NCBI GenBank assembly: GCA_947624985.1
Contig: CANQMO010000009.1
Coordinates: forward strand, 28,376 to 92,375
Direction: 5' to 3'
DNA length: 64,000 bases
DNA from: an uncultured Oscillospiraceae bacterium
Lineage (GTDB): Bacteria > Bacillota > Clostridia > Oscillospirales > Oscillospiraceae
The stretch's first letter is position 1. Every line of letters starts with the position of its first letter. A program made the translations under genes and the position numbers. This document shows, one piece after another, positions 1 to 8,437 of this stretch. The notes beneath the pieces are model-generated. The model was given only the letters and a program-made list of their open reading frames with translations, did no database searches and was not told the origin of the DNA.

Positions 1-85
1 GCACCTGGTTCAGGCCGAACGACTTGTAAATGCCCCGGACCGAAAGCAGCGCCGTCTGGTTTTCTCTCGTTTGGCTGTTTGTCAC
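1..85 (-). CDS. ABC importer ATPase, N-terminal fragment (LsrA-like)
   Basis: Only the first 28 codons lie in the window; the gene continues past the left edge on the minus strand. The visible peptide includes TALLSVRGIYKSFGLNQV, the typical first beta strand of a sugar-importer ABC ATPase just ahead of Walker A. I prefer the GTG start at 85 because a GGGGGA ribosome site lies six bases upstream; an ATG at 91 is in frame but touches that site. It is divergent from an LsrR-like regulator and an LsrK-like kinase, so by context it should be the ATPase of the matching AI-2/pentose importer (lsrA position). The transport assignment is inference; Walker motifs are off-window. Confidence 0.72.
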   Translation of the reverse strand, partial: MTNSQTRENQTALLSVRGIYKSFGLNQV

Positions 86-153
86 GACCATTCCCCCATT
101 TCCGTCTGGCTGCACAAATGTCCCCGATAAATACTTTTTACCGTTACTATGTA

Positions 154-181
154 AGTATAAGGAATTTTTTCGTTTTGTCAA
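154..181 (-). promoter_or_regulatory. Sigma-A-like promoter for the importer operon
   Basis: On the minus strand a perfect -35 TTGACA (181-176) is followed after 16 bases by TATACT (159-154). It points at the ABC ATPase start near 85-91, leaving a leader of roughly 60 bases. Confidence 0.7.
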
Positions 182-346
182 CAGCAATATGGCAATTTTG
201 ACCGGGTTATTTTGATTTTTTTCGTCAAAAGTACTCTTTTTGCAAAAAATACAAGGTTATAATTGTGCGTTAGTTATAAAAACCAGACCAAAATATTATC
301 TAATCTGATGAAATTTCAAGATTTCCCACAAATTGTATTCTTTCAT

Positions 347-376
347 TTGACAGAGCTCGGCGCCCGGTGCTATACT
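347..376 (+). promoter_or_regulatory. Sigma-A-like promoter for the lsrR-lsrK-cupin operon
   Basis: TTGACA (347-352), an 18-base spacer and TATACT (371-376) lie about 60 bases before the regulator start. A second TTGACA at 392-397 has only a weak TTTAAC partner, so the upstream pair is preferred. Confidence 0.72.
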
Positions 377-434
377 ATGGAAGAAAAACATTTGACAGCG
401 TTCAAAACTTTTGTTTTAACCGAAGGAGCTGCAT

Positions 435-1385
435 ATGGACAACTCACTGGACCGGCAGGGCAAGATGGATCACGACCGCGCCCTGATGGTCAAGGCTGTC
501 TGGTATTATTATATTGAAAACTACACCCAGCAGAGCATTTCAAATCTTCTTGGGGTGAGCCGGTCAAAGGTGATCGCGCTGCTGGAGCGTGCCCGCCGGA
601 CGGGGGTCATCCAGTTCAGCGTCTGTCAGGACGACAGCGTCCGCATGCAGGCGGAGCGGGAGCTGATCGACCAGTTCCATCTGAGCGACGCGTTCATCGT
701 GCCGGGGGCGTCCACGCTGCCCTCCCCCAATGAGAGCATTGCCCAGGCCGCGGCCATGTACATTCTGAACCGGGTGGAGGAGAACGCCTTCATCAACATT
801 GGCTACGGGGACACCACCAGCCGTATCCTGAACCATCTGGCCACCACGGCCCAGACGCCGCTGAACATCGTCAGCCTCTCCGGCGGGGTGAACTGCTATC
901 TGCCCAATATGCTCTCCGGCGTATTCAACGCCCGGCTGTATCTGGCGCCGTCGCCGCTGCTGGTCTCCTCCCGGAGCCTGCGGGACGCGCTGCGGGAGGA
1001 GCCGGACGTGTCGGAGATATTCCGCATGATCCCTCTGTCCGGCATGACGGTGGTGGGTATCGGCTCCATGGAGGACGACGCCACCATCATCAGCAACGGC
1101 ATTTTGAGCAAAAACGACTTCATGGTCCTGAAAATGCAGGGCGCGGTAGGCGATCTGCTGAGCCATTTCATCGACCGGAACGGCGAGCTCGTGTCCCCGG
1201 ACCTGGAGGAGAGGCTGATGTGCCTTCCGTTGGAGGAGCTGCGCCGGCTGGAGAACGTGATCGGCGTGGCGGGCGGCACCGGCAAGGTGGACGCGATATT
1301 GGCGGCTCTGCGGGGCCGGTATCTGGACGTTCTCATCACGGACGAGGACACCGCTCTCAGTCTGCTTCAGGCGTCCCGGCCGTAG
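435..1385 (+). CDS. lsrR: SorC/DeoR-type transcriptional regulator, LsrR-like
   Basis: This 316-residue protein has the SorC-family layout. An N-terminal helix-turn-helix lies around residues 20-60 (Y-x-E-x-x-T-Q-Q-x-I-S-x-x-L-G-V-S-R-S-K-V), and a long C-terminal sugar-phosphate-sensing domain has the GYGDTTSRIL segment near residue 120 and a closing GGTGKVDAI segment. In LsrR, phosphorylated AI-2 binds this domain and releases DNA, derepressing the importer. The ATG at 435 is preceded by AAGGAG at a good distance. It is followed 66 bases later by an unmistakable LsrK-like kinase and is divergent from an ABC importer ATPase, so regulation of AI-2 uptake is the simplest reading. The family is certain; AI-2 as the ligand is inferred from the neighbours. 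Confidence 0.82.
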   Translation: MDNSLDRQGKMDHDRALMVKAVWYYYIENYTQQSISNLLGVSRSKVIALLERARRTGVIQFSVCQDDSVRMQAERELIDQFHLSDAFIVPGASTLPSPNESIAQAAAMYILNRVEENAFINIGYGDTTSRILNHLATTAQTPLNIVSLSGGVNCYLPNMLSGVFNARLYLAPSPLLVSSRSLRDALREEPDVSEIFRMIPLSGMTVVGIGSMEDDATIISNGILSKNDFMVLKMQGAVGDLLSHFIDRNGELVSPDLEERLMCLPLEELRRLENVIGVAGGTGKVDAILAALRGRYLDVLITDEDTALSLLQASRP

Positions 1386-1451
1386 CGGCGGGTATCATCG
1401 GGGCGGCAGCGCTCCCGAGACTATATACAAGGAAAACAGGAGGTATCATCC

Positions 1452-3014
1452 ATGGCAAAATATCTCATGGCCATCGACGCCGGCACTGGCAGCGTCCGTG
1501 CGGTGGTATTTTCGCTGGACGGCGAGCAGGTAGGCTGCGCCCAGGAGGAGTGGAGCCACCGGGAGGACCCCCGCTGGCCGGGCAGCATGGACTTTGACTG
1601 GACCCACAACTGGGACCTGGCCCGGGGCTGCGTCAGGCGTGTCCTGGCGGAGACGGGGATCGGGCCGGACCAGATCGCCGCCGTGTCCACCACCTGCATG
1701 CGGGAGGGGATCCTGCTGTACGACAAGGACGGCAACGAGCTGTGGGCCTGCGCCAATGTGGACGCCCGCAGCGACGCCCAGGTAGGGCAGCTCATCCGGC
1801 TCGACCCGGACCTGGAGAAGAAGATATACGCCCGCTCGGGCCAGACCTATGCCCTTGGGGCGCTGCCCCGTATCCTGTGGGTGCGGGACAACATGCCGGA
1901 GGTCTATGAAAAGACCGCGGCGGTGGGCATGTTCAACGACTGGCTCATCTACAGGCTGACGGGCAAGCTGGCGGTAGAGCCCAGCAACGGCAGCACCACG
2001 GGTATCATGGACCTGCAAAGCCGCCAGTGGCTGCCGGAGATCGCGGCCCAATGCGGCCTGCGCTCGGACATTTTCCCGCCGGTGGTGGAGTGCGGCACGC
2101 TCTTTGCCACGGTCAGCGCCAAAGGCGCGGCGGACACGGGTCTGGCCGAGGGCACGCCCGTGGTAGTGGGCGGCGGCGACTGCCAGCTTGGCGCCATCGG
2201 CGTGGGCGCCTGCAAGGCGGGCCAGGCGGCGGTATTCGGCGGCAGCTTCTGGCAGTATGAATTCAACACCGCCTCCGGCAAGACGGACCCGCTCTGCCGG
2301 GTGCGCGTCAACTGCCACGCGGTGCCCGACCTGTGGCAGTACGAGGCGCTGGCCTTCAAGCCGGGGCTGGTCATGCGCTGGTTCCGGGACGGCTTTTGCC
2401 AGCAGGAGGTGGCCGAGGCGGCCAGGACCGGCCGGGACCCCTACGATCTGATGAACGAGAAGGCGAAGGACATCCCCGCCGGCAGCTACGGCATGCAGTG
2501 CTGCTTCAGCGACAGGATGAACTTTATCAACTGGAAGCACGCCAGCCCCACCTTCACGAACTTCCTGCTGGAGCCGGAGAAATTCAACCGTTACACCTTC
2601 TACCGGGCCATTTTGGAGAACACGGCGCTGATCGTGCGCAGCCACATCGAGCTGGTGAAGGAGGCCACCGGCAACGAGCCGGAGGAACTGATCTTTGCCG
2701 GCGGCGCGGCCAAGAGCCCGCTCTGGAGCCAGATCGTGGCGGACGTGACGGGCAAGCGCGTGAAGGTGCCGGTGGTGAAGGAGGCCACGGCGCTGGGCGC
2801 GGCCATCCTGGCCGGCGTAGGCGTGGGGCTGTACCCCTCCGTGGAGGAGGCGGTGGCCCGGACGGTCAAGTGGGATAAGACCTACGCGCCGAACAGCGCC
2901 GTCAAGCCGGTATACGACAGCCTTTACGACACCTGGCGCAAGCTGTACCCCGCTCAGCTTGCCCTGTGCGACCAGGGACTGACCCGCAACATGTGGATCG
3001 CCCCGGGCCTGTAA
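1452..3014 (+). CDS. lsrK: Autoinducer-2 kinase (FGGY carbohydrate kinase)
   Basis: A 520-residue FGGY-family kinase. It begins with the family phosphate-binding DAGTGSVRAVVFSLDG and has the second-domain motif FAGGAAKSPLWSQI near residue 415. From memory it matches enterobacterial LsrK throughout rather than sugar kinases in general: MREGI, WACANVDAR, VVVGGGDCQLG, a GL-x-MRWFRD-x-FC segment, KEATALGAAI and even the C-terminal APGL. LsrK phosphorylates the quorum signal AI-2 (the open DPD form) in the cytoplasm, trapping it and making the LsrR ligand. The ATG at 1452 follows AGGAGG by nine bases. It is cotranscribed after the regulator and before a cupin. Confidence is high because similarity spans the whole length; a related pentulose kinase is the alternative. 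Confidence 0.88.
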   Translation: MAKYLMAIDAGTGSVRAVVFSLDGEQVGCAQEEWSHREDPRWPGSMDFDWTHNWDLARGCVRRVLAETGIGPDQIAAVSTTCMREGILLYDKDGNELWACANVDARSDAQVGQLIRLDPDLEKKIYARSGQTYALGALPRILWVRDNMPEVYEKTAAVGMFNDWLIYRLTGKLAVEPSNGSTTGIMDLQSRQWLPEIAAQCGLRSDIFPPVVECGTLFATVSAKGAADTGLAEGTPVVVGGGDCQLGAIGVGACKAGQAAVFGGSFWQYEFNTASGKTDPLCRVRVNCHAVPDLWQYEALAFKPGLVMRWFRDGFCQQEVAEAARTGRDPYDLMNEKAKDIPAGSYGMQCCFSDRMNFINWKHASPTFTNFLLEPEKFNRYTFYRAILENTALIVRSHIELVKEATGNEPEELIFAGGAAKSPLWSQIVADVTGKRVKVPVVKEATALGAAILAGVGVGLYPSVEEAVARTVKWDKTYAPNSAVKPVYDSLYDTWRKLYPAQLALCDQGLTRNMWIAPGL

Positions 3015-3038
3015 AATACCATACAAGGAGGGAAAGAC

Positions 3039-3392
3039 ATGTTTATTATCAGCGAAAACGAGCGGGAGTACCGCTTTGGCGAGAGCGGGCCCAAGTATCT
3101 GATGAAGGGGCCCCGGATGAATTTTGCTCTGGTGCGTTTTCTTCCCGGCGAGGACTTTCAGGCCCATTATCACAACGTGATGGAGGAAAACTTCTACATA
3201 CTGGAGGGCAAGGTCGATATCGTTGTGGATGGGGTGAAGCATGTACTGACGGCGGGGCAGCTGATCCACATCGAGCCGGGGGAGATACACTATGTGAAAA
3301 ACGCGTATGACGCGCCCGTCAAGATGGTCTCCACGCTGGCCCCCTATCAGGAAGTGGACAAGGTGAACGTGGAAAATCCCGTTTATGAATAA
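3039..3392 (+). CDS. Small single-domain cupin
   Basis: A 117-residue protein made of one cupin barrel. Motif 1 is visible as GEDFQAHYHNVMEENFYILEG (two histidines and the downstream glutamate) and motif 2 as GQLIHIEPGEIHYVKN (PG-x-x-H), so all four metal-binding positions are present. A strong AGGAGG ribosome site precedes ATG 3039, 24 bases after lsrK, and a terminator follows, so it closes the lsr-like operon. Characterised lsr operons end with LsrF and LsrG, which process phospho-AI-2; neither is seen here, so this cupin may isomerise or bind the sugar-phosphate product. That role is inference. The metal and substrate cannot be read from sequence. Confidence 0.8.
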   Translation: MFIISENEREYRFGESGPKYLMKGPRMNFALVRFLPGEDFQAHYHNVMEENFYILEGKVDIVVDGVKHVLTAGQLIHIEPGEIHYVKNAYDAPVKMVSTLAPYQEVDKVNVENPVYE

Positions 3393-3416
3393 GGCGCCGC
3401 CTTTGGCAGGCGCAAC

Positions 3417-3447
3417 AAAAGACCCGGTCCGTAGGACCGGGTCTTTT
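3417..3447. terminator. Bidirectional intrinsic terminator
   Basis: A perfect stem of GACCCGGTCC with its complement, flanked by AAAA on the left and TTTTT on the right, sits between convergent genes (cupin on plus, ugd on minus). It can stop transcription from both sides. Confidence 0.9.
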
Positions 3448-3459
3448 TGCGTTTTGTCT

Positions 3460-4683
3460 TCAGTCTCTGGCGTAGATATCCCGGGTATAGACCCGGTCTT
3501 TCACTTCCGCCAGCTTTTCATCCATGCGGTTGGCCACGATCACCTGGCTCATGGCCACGAACTCGTCCCAATCCCGGACGACCCTGCTGCCGAAGAAGCT
3601 GTCCTCTTTCAGCATGGGCTCATAGATGACCACCTCCGCGCCTTTGGCGCGCAGCCGTTTCATGACGCCCTGGATACTGGACTGACGGAAGTTGTCCGAC
3701 GCGGCCTTCATGGTCAGCCGGTAGATGCCCACCGTGCAGGGGTTGCCGGGCGTTCCGTTGCGCCCCTGCCCGTTGGGCCCGTAGTATCCGGCCTTTTCCA
3801 GTATCTGCTCGGCGATGAAGTCCTTTCGGGTCCGGTTGGCGTCCACGATGGCCCCGATGATGTTGTTGGGCACGTTCTCAAAGTTGGCCCGCAGCTGCTT
3901 GGTATCCTTGGGCAGGCAGTAACCGCCGTAGCCGAAGGAGGGATTGTTGTAGAAGTTGCCGATCCGCGGGTCGTAGCCAATGCCCTCGATGATCTGCCTG
4001 GTATTCAGGCCCCGCACCTCCGCGTAGGTGTCCAGTTCGTTGAAAAAGGCCACCCGCAGCGCCAGATATGTATTGGCAAAGAGCTTGACCGCCTCGGCCT
4101 CGGTGGTGTCCATCAGTATGACGGGCACGTCCTTTTTGGCGGCGCCCTCCATCATCAGTCCGGCGAAGGTATGGGCCTCGTCCCGCAGCTCGGGCGTCGA
4201 ACCGACGATGATCCGGGACGGGTACAGGTTGTCGTACAGGGCCTTCCCCTCCCGCAGGAACTCCGGGGAGAATATCAGCCGCCGGCAGTCCATTTTCTCC
4301 CGAATGGCGCTGGTGTAGCCCACGGGCACCGTGGATTTGATGACGATGACCGCCCCGGGGTTCACGGCCATGACCTGACCGATGACCGTCTCCACGGAGG
4401 ACGTGTCGAAGTAATTTTTCTCCGGGTCATAATTGGTGGGCGTGGCGATGACCACAAAGTCAACGTCCCGATAGGCGCTCTCCCAGTCGGTAGTGGCGGT
4501 CAGGTCCAGGTCCTTCTCCGCCAGATATTCCTCGATCTCCCTGTCCACCAGTGGGGACTTCCGGGCGTTGACCATATCCACCCTGCGCGCGTGAACGGCT
4601 GTGGCCGTCACATGATGGTGCTGCGCCAGCAGGATCGCATTGGACAGGCCCACATATCCCAGACCCGCTACGGCTATTTTCAT
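3460..4683 (-). CDS. ugd: UDP-glucose 6-dehydrogenase
   Basis: A 407-residue nucleotide-sugar dehydrogenase that oxidises UDP-glucose to UDP-glucuronate with two NAD+. The N-terminal Rossmann motif is [10 protein letters not shown] (residues 7-16), the central helix region carries STVPVGYT, and the catalytic cysteine lies in [12 protein letters not shown] near residue 255, with a C-terminal UDP-binding domain after it. Length fits the short Ugd class found in capsule loci. The start is supported by AAGGAG upstream on the minus strand. It is the last gene of the minus-strand surface-glycan cluster and, like the flippase-like gene before it, is as G+C-rich as the chromosome backbone. A UDP-N-acetylmannosamine dehydrogenase is less likely because the protein resembles the short Ugd form. 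Confidence 0.88.
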   Translation of the reverse strand: MKIAVAGLGYVGLSNAILLAQHHHVTATAVHARRVDMVNARKSPLVDREIEEYLAEKDLDLTATTDWESAYRDVDFVVIATPTNYDPEKNYFDTSSVETVIGQVMAVNPGAVIVIKSTVPVGYTSAIREKMDCRRLIFSPEFLREGKALYDNLYPSRIIVGSTPELRDEAHTFAGLMMEGAAKKDVPVILMDTTEAEAVKLFANTYLALRVAFFNELDTYAEVRGLNTRQIIEGIGYDPRIGNFYNNPSFGYGGYCLPKDTKQLRANFENVPNNIIGAIVDANRTRKDFIAEQILEKAGYYGPNGQGRNGTPGNPCTVGIYRLTMKAASDNFRQSSIQGVMKRLRAKGAEVVIYEPMLKEDSFFGSRVVRDWDEFVAMSQVIVANRMDEKLAEVKDRVYTRDIYARD

Positions 4684-4722
4684 AAACCCCCGCTCCTTTT
4701 TCTCTGCCGGCGGATGGCGGCG

Positions 4723-5673
4723 TCATTCCGCCGTTTCATCCGGCTTGACCTCTTTGCTCCCTTTTGCCCTTGCGGCGAAAAAGCCGCTGACCGGCACTGT
4801 CAGCAGATCCGTCAGGATCATGGCTATGCGGCTGGAAAACGCCGCGATCAGCACGCTCTTCTCCGGGATATAGGGCGACAGCAGCGCTGTCAGCACCGCC
4901 TCCCGCACGCCGAGGCCGCCGGGGACCCCGGGAACGATATACCCGGCAAAAATGGCCACAAAGTTTGCGGATATGAGCCGCGGGAGCATATGTATCTCCA
5001 GCGGCGTGTGCAGCCCCATCAGCGCCACATATCCTGACACGACCACAAGGGAGCCCAGTATATTCAGCGCCGCGCAGAGGGCAAGCGTGCCCCAGAACCG
5101 GCCCGTCTTGAAAAGCTTCAGCAGTGACTGGACATACCGGTTTTTCCTGAGCAGGAACGCCAGGGCGCACACCACCGCCAGCATGGCGGCGCCCGCCCCC
5201 AGCAGCACGCCCCAGGAGACCCGCTCCCGTATGATCGCAAGCGTCTCTCCGGCGGAAAACACCGTGGCGCAAAGCACCATGGCCAGCGCGCTGTAACCCA
5301 GCTCCATGACCGAGGCCATCGCCAGATCCATCTGGCCCAGCCCCATCTGCGCGCCGAAAAGCTGCCGTCCCGCGTAGTGCCCCACATTGCCGGGCAGATA
5401 CTTCATGACGTTTGCTTTCGCATAGGCGGAAAACGCGGGGCAGAAGGGTATCTTTCTGTCGGCGAAAAGCCCCAGGCACAGCCGCCAGCCAAAGGCGTTA
5501 TTCATGATCGCCACCACACCGACCAGGGCGACCGCCCCGATCAGCGCCGCGTTTTTCGCCTCCAGTATGGCGCTCATGTCCACGTCCAGAGATATGACCC
5601 GCCGGACCAGAAACACCGCCGCCACGGCCATCAGGGCCAGTCCGACTATGTCAATGATACGTCTTTTGCTCAA
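4723..5673 (-). CDS. Flippase-like membrane protein (LPG-synthase TM / UPF0104 family)
   Basis: A 316-residue integral membrane protein with about eight hydrophobic segments and the family signatures MKYLPGNVGHYAGRQ (residues 90-104) and the loop YIVPGVPGGLGVREAV near residue 240. The same fold forms the membrane half of MprF and occurs alone in glycan loci as AglD-like or flippase-like proteins thought to move lipid-linked sugars. It ends with a short basic and acidic cytoplasmic tail. It lies 39 bases before ugd in the same direction. With the GT2 polyprenyl-phosphate transferase and the GT-C proteins upstream, it could flip polyprenyl-phosphate sugars across the membrane; that role is inferred from context, not shown. 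Confidence 0.8.
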   Translation of the reverse strand: MSKRRIIDIVGLALMAVAAVFLVRRVISLDVDMSAILEAKNAALIGAVALVGVVAIMNNAFGWRLCLGLFADRKIPFCPAFSAYAKANVMKYLPGNVGHYAGRQLFGAQMGLGQMDLAMASVMELGYSALAMVLCATVFSAGETLAIIRERVSWGVLLGAGAAMLAVVCALAFLLRKNRYVQSLLKLFKTGRFWGTLALCAALNILGSLVVVSGYVALMGLHTPLEIHMLPRLISANFVAIFAGYIVPGVPGGLGVREAVLTALLSPYIPEKSVLIAAFSSRIAMILTDLLTVPVSGFFAARAKGSKEVKPDETAE

Positions 5674-5711
5674 CTATCGACTGCTCCTTCGCGCTGTCGC
5701 GCTTATCCCCT

Positions 5712-6472
5712 TTATTTCTTATCTGCTATGAGAATATAGGCGGAGCCCCAATCTGTTTTATAAAACAACTGTTCAAACTTGCTGATCGGGACCTGGATAG
5801 CGGGGTGGGACAGCGCCAATACAAGGGGATTATAGTCCCTCTGCACACCGCTGTATTTCGTCCGCTGCTCTTTATCAAGGGAAAGGTTGTCCCTTTCGAT
5901 CTTCTTTTTTCGGGATATGCCCCGCAGGTTGTCAAGGACCAGACAAGACGGGAAATCATAGGTATATATTTTTTTAAGCTGCAATCCCGCCGCGTCAAGC
6001 TTCTCTCTGAGCTCCTCCCGTTCATATCTGCGGAAATGTCCGGCATAAGTGTCATTGTCATCCCAGCGGCTCTGGTGTGCCGGGACGGAAATGATCATCT
6101 TACCCCCCCTGATTCATTTTTCTTGATATACTCGCACCATTCCTTTAGCTGCCCGACGTCATCCTCCGCGTGCTCCAGCACTTCACAGGCCACCACATAG
6201 TCGTACCGGCCTTTTTCGATCTGTTCCTTTTCCCTGATGACATGAGCGCTCTTATAGTGCTCCCGCGCATATTCATAGGCCGTCTCCGAGTAGTCATACC
6301 CGTCCGCGGAAACGCCCAGTTTCTCATACAGATTGAATATCTCGCCGGCGCCGTATCCGATCTCCAGCAGCTTTTTCCCGGCACAGTTGTCCCGGCGCAG
6401 GAGCATGCTCAGCGCGTTTTTCCGCATGATATAGCGGGGCATGGGCACGAATCTCAATTCTTCATCACTCAT
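5712..6472 (-). pseudogene. Class I SAM methyltransferase, frame broken at a G7 tract (possibly phase-OFF)
   Basis: Two abutting reading frames form one methyltransferase. The first half (6472-6095) starts after GGGAGG and carries the SAM-binding LLEIGYGAGEIF and the CEVLEHAEDD strand. The second half (6098-5712) resumes with MIISVPAHQSRW and FRRYE, exactly the order seen in the intact paralogue at 8438-9253 (SGG, then SVPAH, then YRRYE). The break is at seven consecutive G on the coding strand (6109-6103). With eight G the sequence reads ESGGGKMIISVPAH and yields one continuous protein of about 253 residues. So it is a tract-length frameshift, not a decayed gene: either a reversible OFF state or a homopolymer sequencing error. 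The substrate is probably a glycan or lipid-linked sugar, inferred from context. Confidence 0.82.
6103..6109 (-). repeat. Poly-G tract (G7) inside the methyltransferase
   Basis: Seven consecutive C on the plus strand, G on the coding strand, exactly at the point where the frame of the methyltransferase breaks. G8 would restore the frame. Confidence 0.9.
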
Positions 6473-6544
6473 CAGATCAACCTCCCGATGTTTCGTTGCG
6501 GCCGCTTTCCGGCCTGCCCGTTCGCGGGCGCAGACAAAGCGGGC

Positions 6545-7292
6545 TCATATCCCGCGGACAAAAAGGCCGTTGGCGCTGTAGCTTCTGTACAGCTCATACC
6601 CCTGTCCCGCAAGATACTCGGCCATATCCTCCTCGTTCTGTCCGCACTTGCCGTCATATTCGGCGATGATGGCCTTGACGGGGTATTTCTCAAAATCGAC
6701 AGTCTTCAAAACGCGCAGATCGTATCCCTCCACATCGATGGACAAAAGGTCCGGCGTCACGCCCGTCCTTTCCACGATCTCCTCAAAGGTCAGGCACGGG
6801 ATCTGTATCACCCGCTCGATCCTGAAGCCCTGCCGTTTCAGTTCCTCCGCCTGCTCCGAGTCAAGCGTACTTCTTGTTCCCAGGGAACAGACATAAAAGT
6901 CCATAGTGTTCCCCCCCCCGTGGACTCTCAGCGGGGTGCCGGTCCACGATGGCCGCCGCCAGTACCTGGTCCCCGGGCCGCTTCTTCCGCAGCCCTTCGC
7001 ACAGCAGCGGGTCCGCCTCCATCAGTACGCCCCGGCCTCCCTGCCGGTAGGACAGATAGGAATTGCTGCCCCGCAGATAGTGGTTCGCTCCGATATCAAA
7101 ATACCGTACCTGCGGGCCCGCCAGCCCGAAGCGTTCTTTCAGTATGGCAAGGGCCTCCCGGTCCGCCCCGTCCGCCGTATACTGTTTTTTGACCAGATAC
7201 CGCCCGCGGACATACCCGTTGAGAAGGGGCTCCGCCAGTCTTTTGCTCCAGCCGTAACTGCTGATCTTTCTTTTCAGCGTTGTAAGGTCCAT
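6545..7292 (-). pseudogene. FkbM-family methyltransferase, frame broken at a G9 tract (possibly phase-OFF)
   Basis: Two overlapping frames encode one FkbM-type SAM methyltransferase, a family that O-methylates sugars and other small molecules. The first frame carries VRYFDIGANHYLRGSNSYL and the LMEADPLLCEGL strand. The second carries FYVCSLGTRSTLD, then LLSIDVEGYDLRVLKTVDF, the family's ID-x-EG-x-E/D region. They join at nine consecutive G (6919-6911). Eight G would read SPRGGNTMDFYVCS in one frame. The start is probably ATG 7292, preceded by GAGGGAG; an in-frame ATG at 7313 overlaps the stop of the radical SAM gene. As sequenced the product stops after about 150 residues with a foreign tail. 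A reversible tract change or a homopolymer error are the two explanations. Confidence 0.82.
6911..6919 (-). repeat. Poly-G tract (G9) inside the FkbM gene
   Basis: Nine consecutive C on the plus strand, the longest homopolymer G/C run I see in the window, at the frame break of the FkbM gene. Deletion of one base (G8) restores the frame. Confidence 0.92.
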
Positions 7293-7312
7293 CAAACCGT
7301 TCTCCCTCGTCA

Positions 7313-8413
7313 TTATCGATGCTCGCCCTCGGTCCGGAGGTGCTGCTGTTGGAATTCGTCATGCTTTTTCTTGGTCATCCTGCACATATAAGCCCAGAAA
7401 TACTTGTGGAACGTGTCGTTGCGGTTAAACCGCTCGTAACAGATATCCATAATGCCAAAGAACCGGTAAAAGAAACTCTTGACCGGCTTTTTAAAGAATA
7501 TCCTCCGGCGCATATTGCGTATCTCTTCTGAAAACTTGCGGTAAGCGCGCGCCTCACAGGAGAGACACGTCTTGGGAACGCGATTCAGATCGCAGGTCAT
7601 CTTATTGGCTTTATCCTGAATGAACGCCTCGGAATTGACGATCTCCTCCAGGGGCGTATCATTAACATTGCCGAAAGAATAACGATGTATGTCGTGGTTA
7701 TTCGCGCAGGAGAACACGTTACCGTCGGCGTTTATCTTCATAGGAGAGTTCATGCAGTGGCAGCGGATGACCTTGAAGTTTTTCGAGTTGGCTTTTGGAT
7801 GGCGGGCCATATCCCACAGGGCCGTGACAAATATCTCGTCCACACCGCTGTCCTTCCAATACTTCACATAGTCCTTGAAGTGCTGGTAGCTGCCCAGTTT
7901 CCGGTCCCGGATGTACCGCAGGCGGATATAGGTGTTCTTGCCCATCTCGTCCCGCTTCCGAAGGAGGGTCTTAACATTGTTGATGACCCGATCCAGCTGC
8001 TTGACGCACTGCTCATAGGGGATCCCCGACCCCTGGAAATACTGGTAGACCTCGGGGATGACGCCGGTCAGGGATATCTCTATCATGTCGATATCCGTGT
8101 TCAGAAGCCTCTCGATACGTTCTTCCGTCAAAAGTGAGCCGTTCGTGACGAACTCCGCCATGGAAAACCGCTTGCGGGCCTCAACGATCATCTCATCCAG
8201 CCGGGGATAGAGCAGCGCCTCGCCGCTGCCGTTGAATTGAACGGAATTCAAATAGATGCCGTGGATCGTCTGATCCTTCATAACGTCCAGGCACCGCAGC
8301 GCCACGTCATAATCCAATGTCGCTTTGTTCTGCCGGCGCACGCTCTTGCAGAATGAACAATTGAAATTGCAGTTATCCGTCAGCTCCAGGTGCAGAACTG
8401 TCCTGATCGCCAT
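7313..8413 (-). CDS. Radical SAM protein with SPASM-type C-terminal cluster domain
   Basis: A 366-residue radical SAM enzyme. The cluster-binding motif CNFNCSFC (C-x3-C-x2-C) is at residues 14-21 and the SAM-contact segment FNGSGEALL follows near residue 65. The C-terminal third holds further cysteines: HCMNSP, VFSCANNHDIH and, near residue 290, CLSCEA, a SPASM-like pattern of auxiliary Fe-S ligands. A basic tail rich in Arg/Lys ends the protein. ATG 8413 follows AGGAGG. It lies between two methyltransferases in the glycan locus and overlaps the FkbM gene by one base. SPASM enzymes modify peptides, but some act on sugars or other small molecules; here a sugar or lipid-linked substrate is plausible. 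No precursor peptide gene is visible nearby. Confidence 0.82.
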   Translation of the reverse strand: MAIRTVLHLELTDNCNFNCSFCKSVRRQNKATLDYDVALRCLDVMKDQTIHGIYLNSVQFNGSGEALLYPRLDEMIVEARKRFSMAEFVTNGSLLTEERIERLLNTDIDMIEISLTGVIPEVYQYFQGSGIPYEQCVKQLDRVINNVKTLLRKRDEMGKNTYIRLRYIRDRKLGSYQHFKDYVKYWKDSGVDEIFVTALWDMARHPKANSKNFKVIRCHCMNSPMKINADGNVFSCANNHDIHRYSFGNVNDTPLEEIVNSEAFIQDKANKMTCDLNRVPKTCLSCEARAYRKFSEEIRNMRRRIFFKKPVKSFFYRFFGIMDICYERFNRNDTFHKYFWAYMCRMTKKKHDEFQQQHLRTEGEHR

Positions 8414-8437
8414 TGAAAATACCTCCTATGCAGACAA

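Larger units (their letters stand above)
92..434. promoter_or_regulatory. Divergent A+T-rich control region between importer and lsrR-like gene
   Basis: This 343-base gap has no credible gene and is much richer in A+T than the flanking genes. It holds opposed sigma-A-like promoters (separate entries) and a run of A/T tracts around 190-340. By analogy with lsr loci it is where the SorC-family regulator would bind, but I could not define a convincing operator palindrome. Confidence 0.6.

Noticed and set aside
1446..3290. 614-codon minus-strand frame opposite lsrK and the cupin
   Set aside because: Shadow frame; no ribosome site and no recognisable domain, and it crosses the gap between two real genes.
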